From Acanthornis magna (lineage: Eukaryota > Chordata > Aves > Passeriformes > Acanthizidae): a DNA stretch of 64,000 bases. A program made the position numbers and the translations under genes. The notes beneath the pieces are model-generated. The model did no database searches. It had not been told where the DNA came from and saw only the letters and a list, made by a program, of their open reading frames with translations. Below are positions 1 through 11,295 of this stretch, piece by piece. Each line of letters opens with the position of its first letter. The first letter of the stretch is position 1. The DNA lies in contig JAWUZG010001132.1 in the NCBI GenBank assembly GCA_036785705.1, positions 62,001-126,000 of the forward strand, read 5' to 3'.

Positions 1-499
1 CAAGGATGGAATTCCTGTTGTGTGGGGTCTCTGATGTGCTGGGTGACCTCACAACGTTTCTGGCCAGAATGTCAGCTGAGGGCCAAGCAGGCTGCTGCAG
101 TGGCAGTGACCTCACAGCCATCACCACTGCAGTCATGTCCCCTGGGCCTGGCTCTCCCCTTTCCTCTGTCCCTGTCTTGTCTCTGCTGGGATGAGCGGTT
201 TTGTGATGAACGTTTTGTCCCCAAGGTGCTGAGGCCAATCATTTGTCAATCAGGCTCATGTCACAGCAGTGGCCTCATCTTCAACATCACAGGCTGGCAA
301 TAAAATGTCATTGTAAGATCTTGCTCCACTTGGCTTTCTGCCCCTCAAGAGCTTTGCCTTCAAGGGCAGAAACATCTTTTCTTTGCAGGAAACTGGAATT
401 CCAGACCCTTGGAGTGTGTGCCATGGATCCCAGAGGGGCATTCCTGAGGCTCCCAGGGTGCTGGTTCTGCTGTGCCTCCCAAGGGAGCTGTGCAGGGCG
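1..499. other. unassigned single-copy-like DNA
   Basis: No gene or known element is recognisable on either strand. A plus-strand AATAAA lies near 300. Open frames here are short and lack any domain. The adjoining 500-785 stretch is a minisatellite. Confidence 0.4.
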
Positions 500-785
500 A
501 GGTGACAAGGTCCAGCAGCTGTGTTGGTTCTGCAGTGTCACAATGGTCCATTGGTTCCATCAGTTTCCATACTGTCAACAATGGAGTCCTTGGTTCCTCT
601 GTGTCACAATGGCCGCTTGGGGACATGAGGCTTCACAGTGTCACCATGGTCTCCTTGGTTCCATGAGGCGCCACAGAGTCACAATGGTCCCCCTTCACCT
701 CTGAGTCCCTGCAGTGTCACAATGGTCTCCATGGTTCCATGTGGCCCCAAAGTGTCACAATCATCTCTGGGATTCCATTGGGAAC
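500..785 (+). repeat. 38-bp-class minisatellite, array 1
   Basis: Degenerate tandem units of about 36-39 bp read roughly as a CACAATGG block, then TTGGTTCCATGAGG, then a Cys/Pro-codon-like CCCC block and AGTGT. The same family recurs at 33,840-34,150, 43,940-44,710 and 61,715-62,350. No coding potential is supported. Confidence 0.75.
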
Positions 786-2394
786 ACAAAAGCTTTGCAG
801 AAACATTGAGCAACACCTGCTTAACACACCTGGGCACATCTGTTTGCATTCAAAAGAGGGGTTAAAGGTGACAATGGCACCATCAACTTCCATCTGCAAC
901 AGAGATCAAGGGAGAGGACAGGGACAGAGAATTCTGCTTCAAGACTCAGACAATTCTGCTTACAGAGATCATTTCTGGTCACACTGTCCCTTGCAGGAAG
1001 GTGACATCATTTGAGGCAGCCTGTACTGAGCATGTGGCTCCTGAGTGGGGTTTGTTGTTTAGGAAACCTGCTCAGGCTTTTCCATTCTTTCCTCACAAAC
1101 AGGAAAGCTTCTGCTGGGCCTGTGTGGAGGCAGAGCCCTGAGGAGAGCAGGTGGCACATGGAGCACTGGGCTGGGACACGCAGCTGCAGAGCTCAGGGGA
1201 CAAGTTTGTGATGCAGGGAACAGTGATGGCAGTGCCAGCTGGGCCATGTCAGCCATGGTGAGGTTGGGGCTGAGGAGCAGCTTGTCCCAACAGGGTCAGC
1301 CTGCAAGGGGCTCCTTCTTCTGCATGCCCACACCTCCTAAGGAGACATTCAGCATCAAGATCACTTGGGAATGCTTCTATCACCTCTTCTCCAAACTGAA
1401 AAATAAAAAAAAAATTTCCTTGATTGAAAAAAAAAAGCCATGGGGTGCACTTTGAAATCTTCCTCCTTACCAGAACTCCAAACTGACTCCAATGAGCTGT
1501 ACAAGGCCTGAACACTTGAAGACAATTGAAGGAAGAGAAAGAGCTCCTGAGGGCTTTCTGTATTTTGATGAGCCCCACGGTGGATATGGGGCTGAGTTCA
1601 TGACCCTCAGGGACAGAGAGAAGGTTACAGAAGCTGCTCAAGGAGGCAGAAGCAAAACTCCAAGTGCCTTGGGGCATCACTGGGCCCCACTGAGGGCAGG
1701 GACTGCCAAAGCCTCCGCAGGGACTGGTGAGAGCAGATCCTTGGGATGTGCCAGGATTGCAGGGAGCCAAAGGCTGTGAGCAGGGAACTGGGATGCTGAG
1801 AGAAGCCGGGCTTGGTTGGAGGAAGCAGAAAGGCCAAGGGCTGAGCCCAGGCCTGGGACAGCAGGGCCTGTCCCTCACGGGTGGCTCGGGGCTGTTTGTG
1901 GGGCAGTGGATGTGAGGGGGAGGAAGGACAAATGTCCTAAAACTGCAACCCCTGCCAGCCTGCTCAGGGAGGGCCGACGGAGAAGCAAAGTGCACACCCT
2001 CAGAGGGAAGTTCCTTGGCTGGGGCCTCCAGAGGCAGTGCCAGAGCCCAGGGGACAAAGCCCTGGGTGCCTGTGGCCCTGCCAGCCCTGCCCAGCCCTTG
2101 GCCATCTCTCCTGCAGCCTGTGCCACCCTGTCCGTGCTGCTCCTGTGCCCTGGCTGGCTGCACACGCCCATCTTGCTGTGCCCCCAGCATTTCTCAGCCC
2201 TCCAGCATTGCTGTACCCTCCCTGCTGTCCCTGCACCCAGCGCTGCCGGTTCCTGGCACACAGAGCCATGGCATCAGCCAGTCTCATGCTGGGAGACCTC
2301 GTGCACCAAAATTCTACCCTTAGAGGGACTTTTCTTTTTCCTCACCTCCACTCTGAACCTCTGGAGCTGCACTTTGGGGAGTTTTCCTTCTCTT
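786..2394. other. non-coding flank with two internally duplicated blocks
   Basis: No gene is supported. The 1,230-1,465 stretch, read on the minus strand, matches the plus strand of about 33,440-33,760 (shared GAAGAGGTGAT and TCTCCTAAGGAGGT words). The 1,800-2,250 stretch resembles 40,590-41,000 in the same direction. The 313-aa minus-strand open frame at 1,249-2,190 has no domain and spans these duplicated pieces, so I treat it as chance. Confidence 0.4.
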
Positions 2395-4730
2395 TCCACT
2401 ACAGAGAGCAGCTGTGTCTCTTGCTCTTTACAAACAGAGAAGGGCTGGTGGGAGATGTGGTGCTCAGAGGCCATTGGGGGCACAGTGACCATGAAATAAT
2501 TGAGTTTTCAATATTCAGTGAAACAAGGAGGAGCATCAAAAAAACCTCTCCACTGGACTTCCAGAAGGCAGCCTGTTCAGGATGCTGATTTGGAGAGTAC
2601 CGCATCAGGTACTGACTTTTCTAAGGGAAACAGCCTTTAAAAAGAAAGGGGTCCAGGAAGGATGGACATACTTCAAGAAAGAAATTGTGAAGGCACAGGA
2701 GCAGGCTGTCCCTGTGTGCTGAAAGATCAGCTGGTGAGGAAAACGACTGGCCTGGAAGGGCAGGGAGCTTTTTCAGGAATTCATGGGAAAAAAGAGGGTA
2801 CATCACCTTTGGAAAGAGGGGCAGGCTGCACGGGAAATATCTAAGGATGTTGTTAGATCATGCAGAAAGAAAATTCGAGATGTAAAAGCCCAATTAGAAC
2901 TTAATCTGGCCACTTTTGTGAAGGAAAAAAAGCCTTTTTTATAAAGACTTCATTGGCAAAAGGACGGGCAAGAACAGCCTTCATTTTTTATTTGATGCAG
3001 GGGAGAATATAGTAACTAAAGATGAAGAAAAGGCTGAGGTACTCAACACCTTCTTTGCCTCAGCTTTCACCATTCAAACAGGTCATCCTCAGGACAAGTG
3101 GCCTCCTGAGCTGGGGGATGGGGACAGGGAGCAGAATGGGTCCCCTGTAATCCAGGAGGAAGCATTTGGTGACCTGCTGAGCCACTGAGATGCTCACAGG
3201 TCTGTGGGATCAGATGGGATTCATCCCAGGGGGATGAGGGTGATGGTGGAAGAGTTCACGCAGCCACTCTCCATCACTGATCATCACTCCTGGCTCACCA
3301 GGGAGGTCCCAGAGGACTGGAGGTGTCAATGTGAGCCCATCCACAAGAAGGGCAGGAAGGAGGATCTGGGCAACTCCAGGCCTGTCAGCCTGACCTCAGT
3401 GCCCCGAAAGGTTATGGAACAGATCACCTTGAGTGCCATCACATGGCACCTCCAGGGTGGCTGAGGGATCAGGCCCAGCCAGCGTGGATTTAGGAGGGGC
3501 AGGTCCTGCCTGACCAACCTGATGTCCTTTTGTGACCAGGTGAGCTACCTGTGGATGCAGGGAAGGCTGTTCATGTGTCTGCCTGGACTGCAATAAGGCC
3601 TTTGACACCATCTCCCACAGCATCCTCCTGGAAAAGCCGCAGCCCATGGCTTGGACAGGTTCCCTCTTCTCTGGGTTAAGAAGTGGCTGGAGGCTGGGTC
3701 CAGAGAGTGGTGGGGATGGTGCCGCACCCAGGGTGTGTCCAGTCTCTGGTGGTGTCTCCCAGGGATCAGTGTTGGGCGCAGTCCTGTTTAATTTCATTTC
3801 TGATGATCTGGGAGAGGGGATTGAGTCTTCCATTAACAAATTTGCAAATGACACCAAGCTGGGTGTGAGTGTGGATCTGCTGGAGGGTAGGAGGGCTCTG
3901 CAGAGGGACCTGGACAGGCTGGATCCAGGGCCCAACCCAACAATGTGAGGTTTAACAAGACCAAGTGCCGGGTCCTGCACTTTGGCCACAACAAGCCCTG
4001 CAACACTGCAGGCTGGGGACAGAGTGGCTGGACAGCAGCCAGGCAAAAAGGGACCTGGGGGACTGATTGATGGCACGCTGGACATGAGCCAGCACTGTGC
4101 CCTCATGGCCAAGAAGGCCAATGGCATCTGGTCTGGATCAGGAATGGTGTGGCCAGCAGGAGCAGGGCAGTGATTCTTCCCCTGCACTCGGCACGGGTGA
4201 GGCTGCACCTCGAGTGCTGTGCCCAGTTCTGGGCCCCCCAGTTTAGGAAGGATGTTGAGATGCTGGGACATGTCCAGAGGAGGGCAACAAGGCTGGGGAA
4301 AGGCCTGGAGCACAATTCCTATGAAAAGCATCTGAGGGAGCTGGGGGTGTTTAGCCTGGAGAAAAGGAAGCTCAGGGGAGACCTTATCACTCTCTAGGAC
4401 CACCTGAAAGGAGCTTGTAGACACTTGGGAGTCGCTCTCTTCTCCCAGGCCACCACTGACAGAACGAGAGGACACAGTCTTAAGCTGAGCCAGGGGAAGT
4501 TTAGGTTACACATCAGGACAGAATTCTTCACTGAAGGAGTGATTGGGCACTGGAATTGTCTGCTCAGGGAGGTGGTGGAGTCACCGTCTCTGGAGGTGTT
4601 TAAAAAAGACTGAATGTGGCACTGAGTGCCATGGTTTAGTTGATGAGGAGGTGGCAGGGCATGGGTTGGACTTGATGATCTCAAACGTCTTTTCCAACCT
4701 TATTCATTCTGTGATTCTGTGATTCTGTGA
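2395..4730 (+). mobile_element. CR1 LINE, 5'-truncated, inactive
   Basis: CR1 is the main non-LTR retrotransposon of birds; its ORF2 carries an endonuclease and a reverse transcriptase. Here the end of the endonuclease (GLVGDVV, then HSDHEIIEF near 2,440-2,500) is followed by broken reverse-transcriptase blocks: HKKGRKEDLGNSRPVSLTS near 3,340, [12 protein letters not shown] near 3,600, [17 protein letters not shown] near 3,760, and FANDTKLG near 3,840. The last is the catalytic FADD box with the first Asp changed to Asn. Frames are interrupted repeatedly. The 3' end is the usual CR1 tail: GATGATCTCAAACGTC, then ATTCTGTG repeated about three times to 4,730. The 5' part is missing, as is normal for CR1 insertions. 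Confidence 0.93.
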
Positions 4731-4820
4731 GTGGGATCCCCCAGCTGGATCCCATTATCCTGAGTGGGATTTCCCAGCTGGATCCCATTATCCCAGCCAG
4801 GATTCCCCAAGAACTCTCCC

Positions 4821-4828
4821 ATAAAAGG
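4821..4828 (+). promoter_or_regulatory. TATA-like box of the ZP3-like gene
   Basis: ATAAAAGG lies 47 bp upstream of the chosen ATG at 4,875. That spacing would give a transcript start near 4,850 and a very short 5' UTR, as in known zona pellucida genes. No other core element is certain. Confidence 0.45.
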
Positions 4829-4874
4829 CTCCCGAGCCTCCCCTTTTCCCTGCACTGCTTTTCCTGGAGCTGGG

Positions 4875-7800
4875 ATGGGGTCTGGGAGCTGCTTTGGGGT
4901 CATGTTGCTCTGCTGGGTGCTGGCCATGGCCACATCCTCCAATCCCTGGGGTTTTCCCCTGCAGAATTCCAGGATATGGCGGGTGCGGGGAGACTCCTCC
5001 CAGAGCCGTGTCCCCGGCGCTGCACAGCCCTGGGCGCGGGTGGATCTGTCGCAGCTGCGGGAGCTGTCCCCACGCCCCACGGTGGCCGTGCGGTGCCAGG
5101 AGGGGCAGCTGGCAGTCACCGTGTGCAGGGACCTCTTTGGCACAGGGCGCCCAGTGCGGGCAGCGGAGCTGAGCCTGGGCACAGCCTCGTGCCCGCCCCT
5201 GGCCCCGAACCCCACCCAGGCCTTTGTCACCTTCGTGGCCGCACTGCACGAGTGTGGCAGCACCCTGCAGGTGAGGGCACCTGGGCCACCGTGGCCATGG
5301 TTTGGTGGCCCTTGGGGTGCAGGTTTGGGTCCCCCTGGGGGAAGCAGTGGGCAAGGCTTTGTCCCCTAAGGTTGACTTGGTGAAAGTCCTGGCAGGTTTG
5401 TGGTGAGGAGTGGTGTGTCCAGGGCTGGATTTTAGGATATGGGTATCCCCGTCCAGCCTGGGATGAGGGGCAGACTCAGCACTGTGTTTTGGGACTGGAT
5501 GCAGGAATTGATGGGATAACAGGTGTTATCCCATCAATGGGATGGGGTTCTGTGCCCAATTCCTGGAGGTTCTCGGGTCCCCCTCAAGCTGACACCTCGT
5601 TGGGATGCCACTAAAAGCTCTGTGGTGTCCTACAGGATTGGGAAGGTGGCCTTGGTGGCCGCTGTGTCCTGTCATGGTCCCTGAGGCTGCTGAGTACATT
5701 TTCTTGTATTTTGCCCTCTCTCAAATCCTTCCTGCAGGTGACCCCGGACACGCTGATCTACAGAACCACCCTGTCCTACAAACCCACCCCTTCCCGCAAC
5801 CCCCTGATCGTGCGGGCCACCCCTGCCAAGGTCCCCATCGAGTGTCACTACCCCAGGTGAGTGGCTGGCGCTGTCCCCGTGCTGCCCTGGTGCGAGGGGA
5901 CGCTGTCATCCCTGGCAATTCCCATCGCTTCCCTTTAGGAGGAGCAACGTGAGCAGCGGCGCCGTGCGCCCCACATGGGCCCCGTTCCGCTCCACGCTGG
6001 CAGCACAGGAGCGGCTCCGGTTCTCCCTGCGCCTCATGGACAGTGGGTGCGGCCCCGGTGGCCTCGGGTCCTCGCTCTCGGTGGCATCCTGGGAACCCAA
6101 ACGGAGCTCGAATCCACCCCATGGGGATTGCCGCACGTTTAAGAGGTGCCCCGTTCCCGGGAAGTGCCCAGAGTGACCCCATCCCCTGGGATCCACATTC
6201 CAGACACCTGGAGCAGGGACAGGCTCTCCAATGCCTTCCAGCTCGGGGACAGCCTCCGCTTCCAGGCTGATGTCACCTCGGAGGGCCACGTGCCCCTGCG
6301 GCTCTTCGTGGATCGGTGCGTGGCCACCCCAAGCCCCGACAGGAACGCATCCCCACCTTCATCGACCTGGGCGGGTAAGGCCGGGCTCGGGGCTGGTGGG
6401 ACAGTCCCGAAGGGTTCCTGTGGCTGATCCCAAGGGGTTCCTGTGGCCAGTCCCGAAGGATTAATTCCCGTGGCCAGCCCCGAAGGGTTCCTGCAATCCC
6501 GAAAGATTAATTCCCGTAGCAAATCCCACCTTCCTGGCCTTTCTCCAGGTGCCTGGTGGACGGCAGGGCAGAGGACAGCGGCTCAGCCTTCGTGGCCCCG
6601 CGGCCCCGGCCGGAGTCGCTGCGGTTCCGGGTGGGCACCTTCAAATTCGCGGGACACGCCGGGAATACGGTGAGCACTTGTTCCCACCCCTCCTCCTCCT
6701 CCTTTCCCGGTTTCTCCGCGGCAAAAAAGCCTCCCAAAGTCTCCAAGATGAATGACTTGTCCTGGAATTGCCCTGGCAGCTCTACATCAGCTGCCACCTG
6801 CGGTGTCCCCGCCGGCCGCAGCCCCGAATCCCGGGAATAAAGCCTGTTCCTTCGGCAGCGCCAGCGGCCTGGGAGTGTCCCTGTGCCGGGGAGGGGCCCC
6901 GCCCGCGGCAGGGCGGTCACAGGTGACTCTGTTGCAGGTGGGCTCCTCTGGAGGGCACGGGGGACATCTGCAGCTGCTGTGACAGTGGCAGCTGTCCCTC
7001 TCCCGGAGGAGATTCCCGGGAAGCCGCGCTCCGGACGCAGGGCCAGGCAGGCGCGTCAGGAGGGACGGCCCCGCCGAGCCAGGTGTGTCCCCGAGGTGTC
7101 CCCAGGGATGGCACCCTCGGGCTGGGGGGGCCGAGGGGTGGGGATGGCTTTGGGGGAAGGACCATCCCAGCTCCTTCGCGGTGTCCGGAGGGAAGGGCTT
7201 TGGAAAGGAAAGAGGGGGATTTTGGTGGGATAGCGGGAAAAAATTCTGTGTGGGTGGGGAGATCCTGGCACCGCTGTCCCTCCCCGGGAGTGTCCCGGGC
7301 CAGGCTGGAGCCACCTGGGACAGTGGGAGGTGTCCCTGCCCGTGGCATGGGATGGGCTTTGAGGGCCCTTCCATCCCAGACCATTCCTGTATCCTGTTCC
7401 AAGTGACTGTGGCCTTGCATTTAAAACCCCTGGAATTCTGCTCTTCCGGTGCCCATCTGTCTGTAATTCCCCAAATCCGGCCCGAGTGGGAATTCCCTCC
7501 CCTGGGAACTCATTCCCATCGTTTTCCACATGGGCCCTCAGGGCCGACCGAGGCCGATGTCTCCGTGGGACCCCTGCTCATCCTGGACCCAGCTCAAGGA
7601 ACACAGAACCTCTCTGGAAGTCTGGGATCAGCTGGGAACACCCCTCAGGGTAGCGGTTTTTGTAGTTTTGTCTTTGGTTTTGGTTTTTTGGGTTTTTTTT
7701 GGTCGGGGTTTTTCGGGGGGGTTTTTTTGTGTGTGTGTGGTTTTTTTGTTTTTTGTTTTTTTTTTTTCCTTTGGTGGGGTTTTTTTTTTTTGGTTTTTTG

Positions 7801-8225
7801 TTTCTTTGTTTTTGGGGGGGGTTTTGTGGGTATTTTGTGGGGGGGTTTTTTGGCAGGGGGGAGTGGGTTTGTTTGTGGGGATTTTATTTGTGGGGTTGCA
7901 TCCCCAGGCTTCACCCAGGTGTTGATCCTGCCTTGAATTCCCTGTGATTTCCCCATGGGACTTTTTGGAACAACCCCCCAGAGCCACTCCGGGGGCTGCT
8001 TCCCAAAGATTCCCAAGGATGGGATGGAAGGTGGGAAGCCAATCAGGGAGTGCTGAGCGGGTTTTGTCCCTTCCAGGTGCTGCTGGAGGAATTCCCGCAG
8101 GGATCCAGGGGCTCCTGCTGGTGGTGGCCACTCTGCTGAGCCTGACAGCGCTGGGAATGCTCCTGGGAATGTGCTGGGAAAGGCTCTGCCCTCCAGGAAT
8201 GTCCCCGTGCTTCCGATCCCAATAA
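4875..8225 (+). CDS. zona pellucida sperm-binding protein 3-like (ZP3 family), frame-broken
   Basis: ZP3 is a secreted, then membrane-released, component of the egg coat that polymerises through its ZP domain. Exons I can place: 4,875-5,270 (signal peptide from [20 protein letters not shown] start [19 protein letters not shown]), 5,738-5,856 ([11 protein letters not shown]), 5,939-6,042 ([15 protein letters not shown]), 6,204-6,374 ([26 protein letters not shown]), 6,549-6,669 ([23 protein letters not shown]), 6,780 to about 6,860 (LYISCHL, NKACSF), 6,938 to about 7,083 ([14 protein letters not shown], then a dibasic RRVRR furin-type site in another frame) and 8,077-8,225 (hydrophobic [19 protein letters not shown]). 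Splice sites of the first five exons are canonical. One base is missing near 6,351-6,354, near 6,802 and near 6,998, so no single frame runs through. This is either a decayed copy or an assembly with small indel errors. The donor after 6,860 is uncertain. Family assignment is secure; which avian ZP3 paralogue is not. Confidence 0.85.
5271..5737 (+). other. intron 1 of the ZP3-like gene
   Basis: GTGAGG donor follows CTGCAG at 5,270 and a pyrimidine tract with CCTGCAG precedes 5,738. Phase is 0. Nothing else is seen in it. Confidence 0.7.
7660..7885 (+). repeat. T/G-only low-complexity tract in the last ZP3-like intron
   Basis: About 220 bases almost free of A and C, with runs of 7-13 T alternating with runs of 4-8 G. 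It lies in the final intron (about 7,084-8,076). Open frames through it encode only Phe, Gly, Val and Trp and are artefacts of composition. Confidence 0.85.
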
Positions 8226-8226
8226 A
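8221..8226 (+). promoter_or_regulatory. poly(A) signal overlapping the stop codon
   Basis: AATAAA contains the TAA stop of the ZP3-like reading frame (8,223-8,225). Zona pellucida genes are known for extremely short 3' UTRs, so this supports both the frame of the last exon and the gene assignment. Confidence 0.75.
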
Positions 8227-8239
8227 GAGCAGCATTTCT

Positions 8240-9990
8240 GTCATCTCCCGGGGTCCTCTGTAGGATGGGGAGGGGACACAGGCAGCCTTGGGATGGGAAT
8301 CCATCCTCTGGGACAGAGGTGGGATTGGGGATGTGGAGCTGTGGCCACCTGGAAGCGATTCCCAAACCCCCCAGCCCTTGGATTTGGGAGGCACAGGTGG
8401 ATTCTCCAAAGGTGGCATCCTTGGGAAGGGATCCTAAACAAGGGGTGGCTCCAGTTTTAGGGAATTATGGATGTTTTGGGGTTCTGAACAGTTTCCTGAT
8501 TGCAGAATTCCCAGTTTCCCTTCCTTGTCCAGCGGGATGCAGGAATGAGGCTCTGCCACCCCTCGGAGGACACGAGGGCTGCTGGAATTCTGGATTTTTT
8601 GTTGGGTTTAGGGCCAAGTTTGGCTTCTCTGCAGGGAGAAACTGGGAACAACCTCAGTGTTGGGGATGGGGAAGGGCCGGAGGTGCTTCTGTGTGACAGG
8701 GGCTGAGTGGGAATGAATTCCATTGTTTCTATGGAGTGTGGGAGCTCTGGGATGAGTGCAGCAATGGGATGGGAGCCTTCCAGGGACGATCCCAAGCCAT
8801 GGGATCCCATTCCAGGGCTGCCTCCCCTCTGTCCCTGAGCTCTAAGTGACCTTTTCTGCATCCCAGGAGAATCCATGGATCTGGTGCTTCCCAGGGCCTT
8901 TCCTGAGCCCAGGAAAAGGCTCCTAGTCCGGGATGAGGAATGAAAAGGACCAAAGTTGGCTTGGGGTTGGATCCTTTCCTTTTGCCTTCTCCAACCAGCT
9001 CCCGTTCCAGCTGTTCCTGAAATTTTGTGGCTGGAATTCCCTGGCCAATGGGAATTGAGTGCTGCTGTCTCCCCCTGATATTCCCAAAAAACCTGGGAGT
9101 GGCTCTGACTCTGGATGAGTCTTTTTCAGTTTGGGAGGGTGTGGGGAGGAGGGCCCACTTCCTGGCTGGGATGGACATTCCAGGGATGCTTTTCCTGTTC
9201 CTCTTCTCCAGGAATTTCAGCAGCTGGGGTGGAAAAATCCAGTGGGAAAGTTGGGCAGCCCTGGAAGTTTTTTTTTGGGAGACGGAATTGTCCCAGCATA
9301 TTTTAGGCCACAAGCTCCTTCGTCAGCAGTGTTCAGCTCTGCTCCATGCCCTGTCCCATCCCAGCCAATGGCACAGGGCAGGGCAGGGTCTTCTCATTCC
9401 ATGGCCAAGGGGAGCTCTAAGTCCTGGGATCTCCATCCCATTCTTCATCCCATCCCTTCACAGCCTCCCACTGCCCCATCCCCTCAGGGTCTCCCCCAGC
9501 CTGGCCAACCTGCCCGGCAGCGGCACAGCCCTGCTGGAGCTCCAGAGGAGCCGCACCAAGAGGCACCTCGGAGCCCTCGGCAATCCAGCCGGCGACACAC
9601 GGGCAGGACACAGATGGCACTTCCCTGCTGGCACAGGGCTTGTGGCCATCTCCAGGCACCAGTCTCCCAGGGATCCCTGCAGCTCCGGCCTCTGCCCACT
9701 CACTCTGGCGGAAGCGTTAAGGCTGCAGCAGAACCACCAAAGGCCAAGATGCTTCTGGCCACTTTCCTTCCACACTGCATGCCCGGGCAACCTGCTGAGC
9801 ACAAGCACCCTTTTCCCCCTCTTCCCCTATGCCCTGCAGATACTGGGCACCGAAACAAAAATCCTGAGAGTCTGTGTATTAGAACAGAGTCTATATTTAC
9901 ATAATAAAAAGAAAAGAAAATGCTTAAAGAATAGAAGAGTTCCCCGCAGGCTCAGGTGGCCCCAGCAGACAGAGCAGACAGATCAGCTCT
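8240..9990. other. intergenic DNA downstream of the ZP3-like gene
   Basis: Rich in the words GGAATTCC and GGGAATT, a composition continuing from the ZP3-like introns. A plus-strand AATAAAAAG near 9,902 could end a transcript, but no exon upstream of it is recognisable. The long open frame at 9,027-10,154 has no domain. Confidence 0.35.
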
Positions 9991-10019
9991 CTTCCTGCTG
10001 CGGCCCCAAGCCCAGCTTG

Positions 10020-10320
10020 GAGCTAAACAAAGGGCACTGGCTCAGGGTCATCCCCTGGCGGGGGCTGCGCACCCCCTCTGCCCCCTCCCCAAATTCCCTC
10101 CCGGGGGCAGCAGGAGCTGGGTCAGGAGCCCTGTGGGGAGGGAAAATGGGGTGACACTGGCATGGGGGGTCACACACGCTCTGGGGACACAGATGACCCC
10201 TGGGGACCCCCCCTGACCTTCTCCCACAGCACCAGGTGGAGGAAACCCAACACAGAGCCCTCAAACCCCTGGCAGCAACTTGGGGGCAGGGCCTGGTGGC
10301 AGCTTTGGGGGTCTGGGGGT
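10020..10320 (-). pseudogene. MHC class II beta-like 3' exons, relic 1
   Basis: On the minus strand a degenerate transmembrane exon (about 10,300-10,215) is followed by CCCTCCCCACAG acceptor and GGCTCCTGA (10,130-10,122), which would encode Gly-Leu-Leu and a stop, then a 3'-UTR-like stretch. The better preserved copies at 32,470 (plus) and 53,590 (minus) read KMLLGFGGSMLGFILLGLQ, the class II beta transmembrane pattern. No beta-2 (Ig) exon is present. The next class II beta piece, at 10,628, lies on the opposite strand. Confidence 0.5.
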
Positions 10321-10627
10321 TCGGTACTGCCCTGAAACTCTTACCCAGCCGCACAACCAACACCAGACCTCTCAAACCATCTCACAGCTTCACTTAGGAT
10401 GCCTCAAATTCAGTCTGTGATGCATAAATGGCCCCAAGAGCCACCAAAACCCCTTTTCCATCTCCCCCAAAACCTACCCAATATCTCTACAGGCCACACA
10501 GCCCAGTCTGAACCCCAAAACTTTATCACAGACCACACCAAGCCTCATCCCAGCACTACAAATGTCCCCAAGAACCACAAAAGGCCCTCCCAAACCCCAC
10601 AGGATCCCCAAAACCCCTCCCAGCCCC

Positions 10628-10850
10628 CCATGGCACTGACCAGGAGAGGTTGGTGGACAGCAACATCCACAGCTGGGAACAGCTCAGGCACTTGAGTAAT
10701 GATTGGGGCACTTGGAGGGGCACACCCCAAATGGGGAGACCCAGGCCAGGGACTGGGACAGACAACCAGAATTCCTGGAGAACAGATGGGCTCAGGTGGA
10801 CATGTTCTGCTGGCACAACTATGAGATCATGGCCCAATCTGCCTGGCCTG
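10628..10850 (+). pseudogene. MHC class II beta-1 domain exon, relic 1
   Basis: Class II B exon 2 encodes the peptide-binding beta-1 domain. Plus-strand pieces QERLVDSNIHSWEQLRHL near 10,630 and QPEFLENRWAQVDMFCWHNY near 10,765 follow the conserved beta-1 order (beta-strand, helix with PEFLE, Cys, HNY). They lie in different frames, so at least one indel breaks the exon, and no functional splice sites are evident. Related relics occur at 31,960-32,170 (minus) and 53,935-54,130 (plus), each close to a zinc-finger gene. Confidence 0.7.
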
Positions 10851-10984
10851 GGCAGCCCCTGAACACCCAAATCCCTCCATATATTACCCTGAACCCCAAA
10901 TTCACTACCAAATCCCAGGAAAATGGTGCAGCATTAGATCTCTTTGTTTAATTTCTTTATTTTTACCCCAATTTTGGTTGTTTT

Positions 10985-11050
10985 GACAGGATGAAGAAGG
11001 AAATTATTTAGGTTTGAAAAGAACTCCAAGACCATCCAGCGTTGCTCTAT
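10985..11050 (-). repeat. CR1-tail-like motif in the ZNF-1 3' flank
   Basis: The minus strand reads TGGATGGTCTTGGAG followed by TTTCAAACCTAAAT, the usual CR1 3'-end sequence. The same motif sits in the 3' flank of ZNF-2 (near 31,755) and ZNF-4 (near 54,330), so it predates the duplications. Confidence 0.5.
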
Positions 11051-11175
11051 GCCACCAGAATAACTGGACAAAGAAGTGAGATTTTTTAGGGTGTAGCGTT
11101 AATAAGTCAACTCTACCAAAGGAATTTTTGCTGTCAATCTGAGGATGTGGAAGCCACCAGCCAGGTGTCCTCCCA

Positions 11176-11295
11176 GTGTTGGTCACAGGAGTGTGGGTCA
11201 CCAGGGCTCTGCCCAATGTGGGTCGTCTGACGGGTGATGAAGTTGGAGCAGCGCAGAAAGATCTTCTCACATTCAGAGCACTCGCAGGGCTTCCC
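11176..11295 (-). pseudogene. untranslated extra zinc finger beyond the ZNF-1 stop
   Basis: Directly after the TAA of ZNF-1 the frame continues as GKPCECSECEKIFLRCSNF, a C2H2 finger with its linker, but the first His is Arg. An equivalent finger follows the stop of ZNF-2, ZNF-3 and ZNF-4. Confidence 0.7.

Noticed and set aside
500..785. Identity with the chicken 41-bp microchromosome satellites
   Set aside because: Unit length is near, but the words do not look like those families; I could not confirm it from sequence alone.
1249..2190. 313-aa minus-strand open frame
   Set aside because: No domain, no start context, and it spans two separately duplicated non-coding blocks.
7085..7936. 283-aa open frame ending in Gly/Phe/Val repeats
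   Set aside because: It runs through a ZP3-like intron and the T/G tract; low-complexity artefact.
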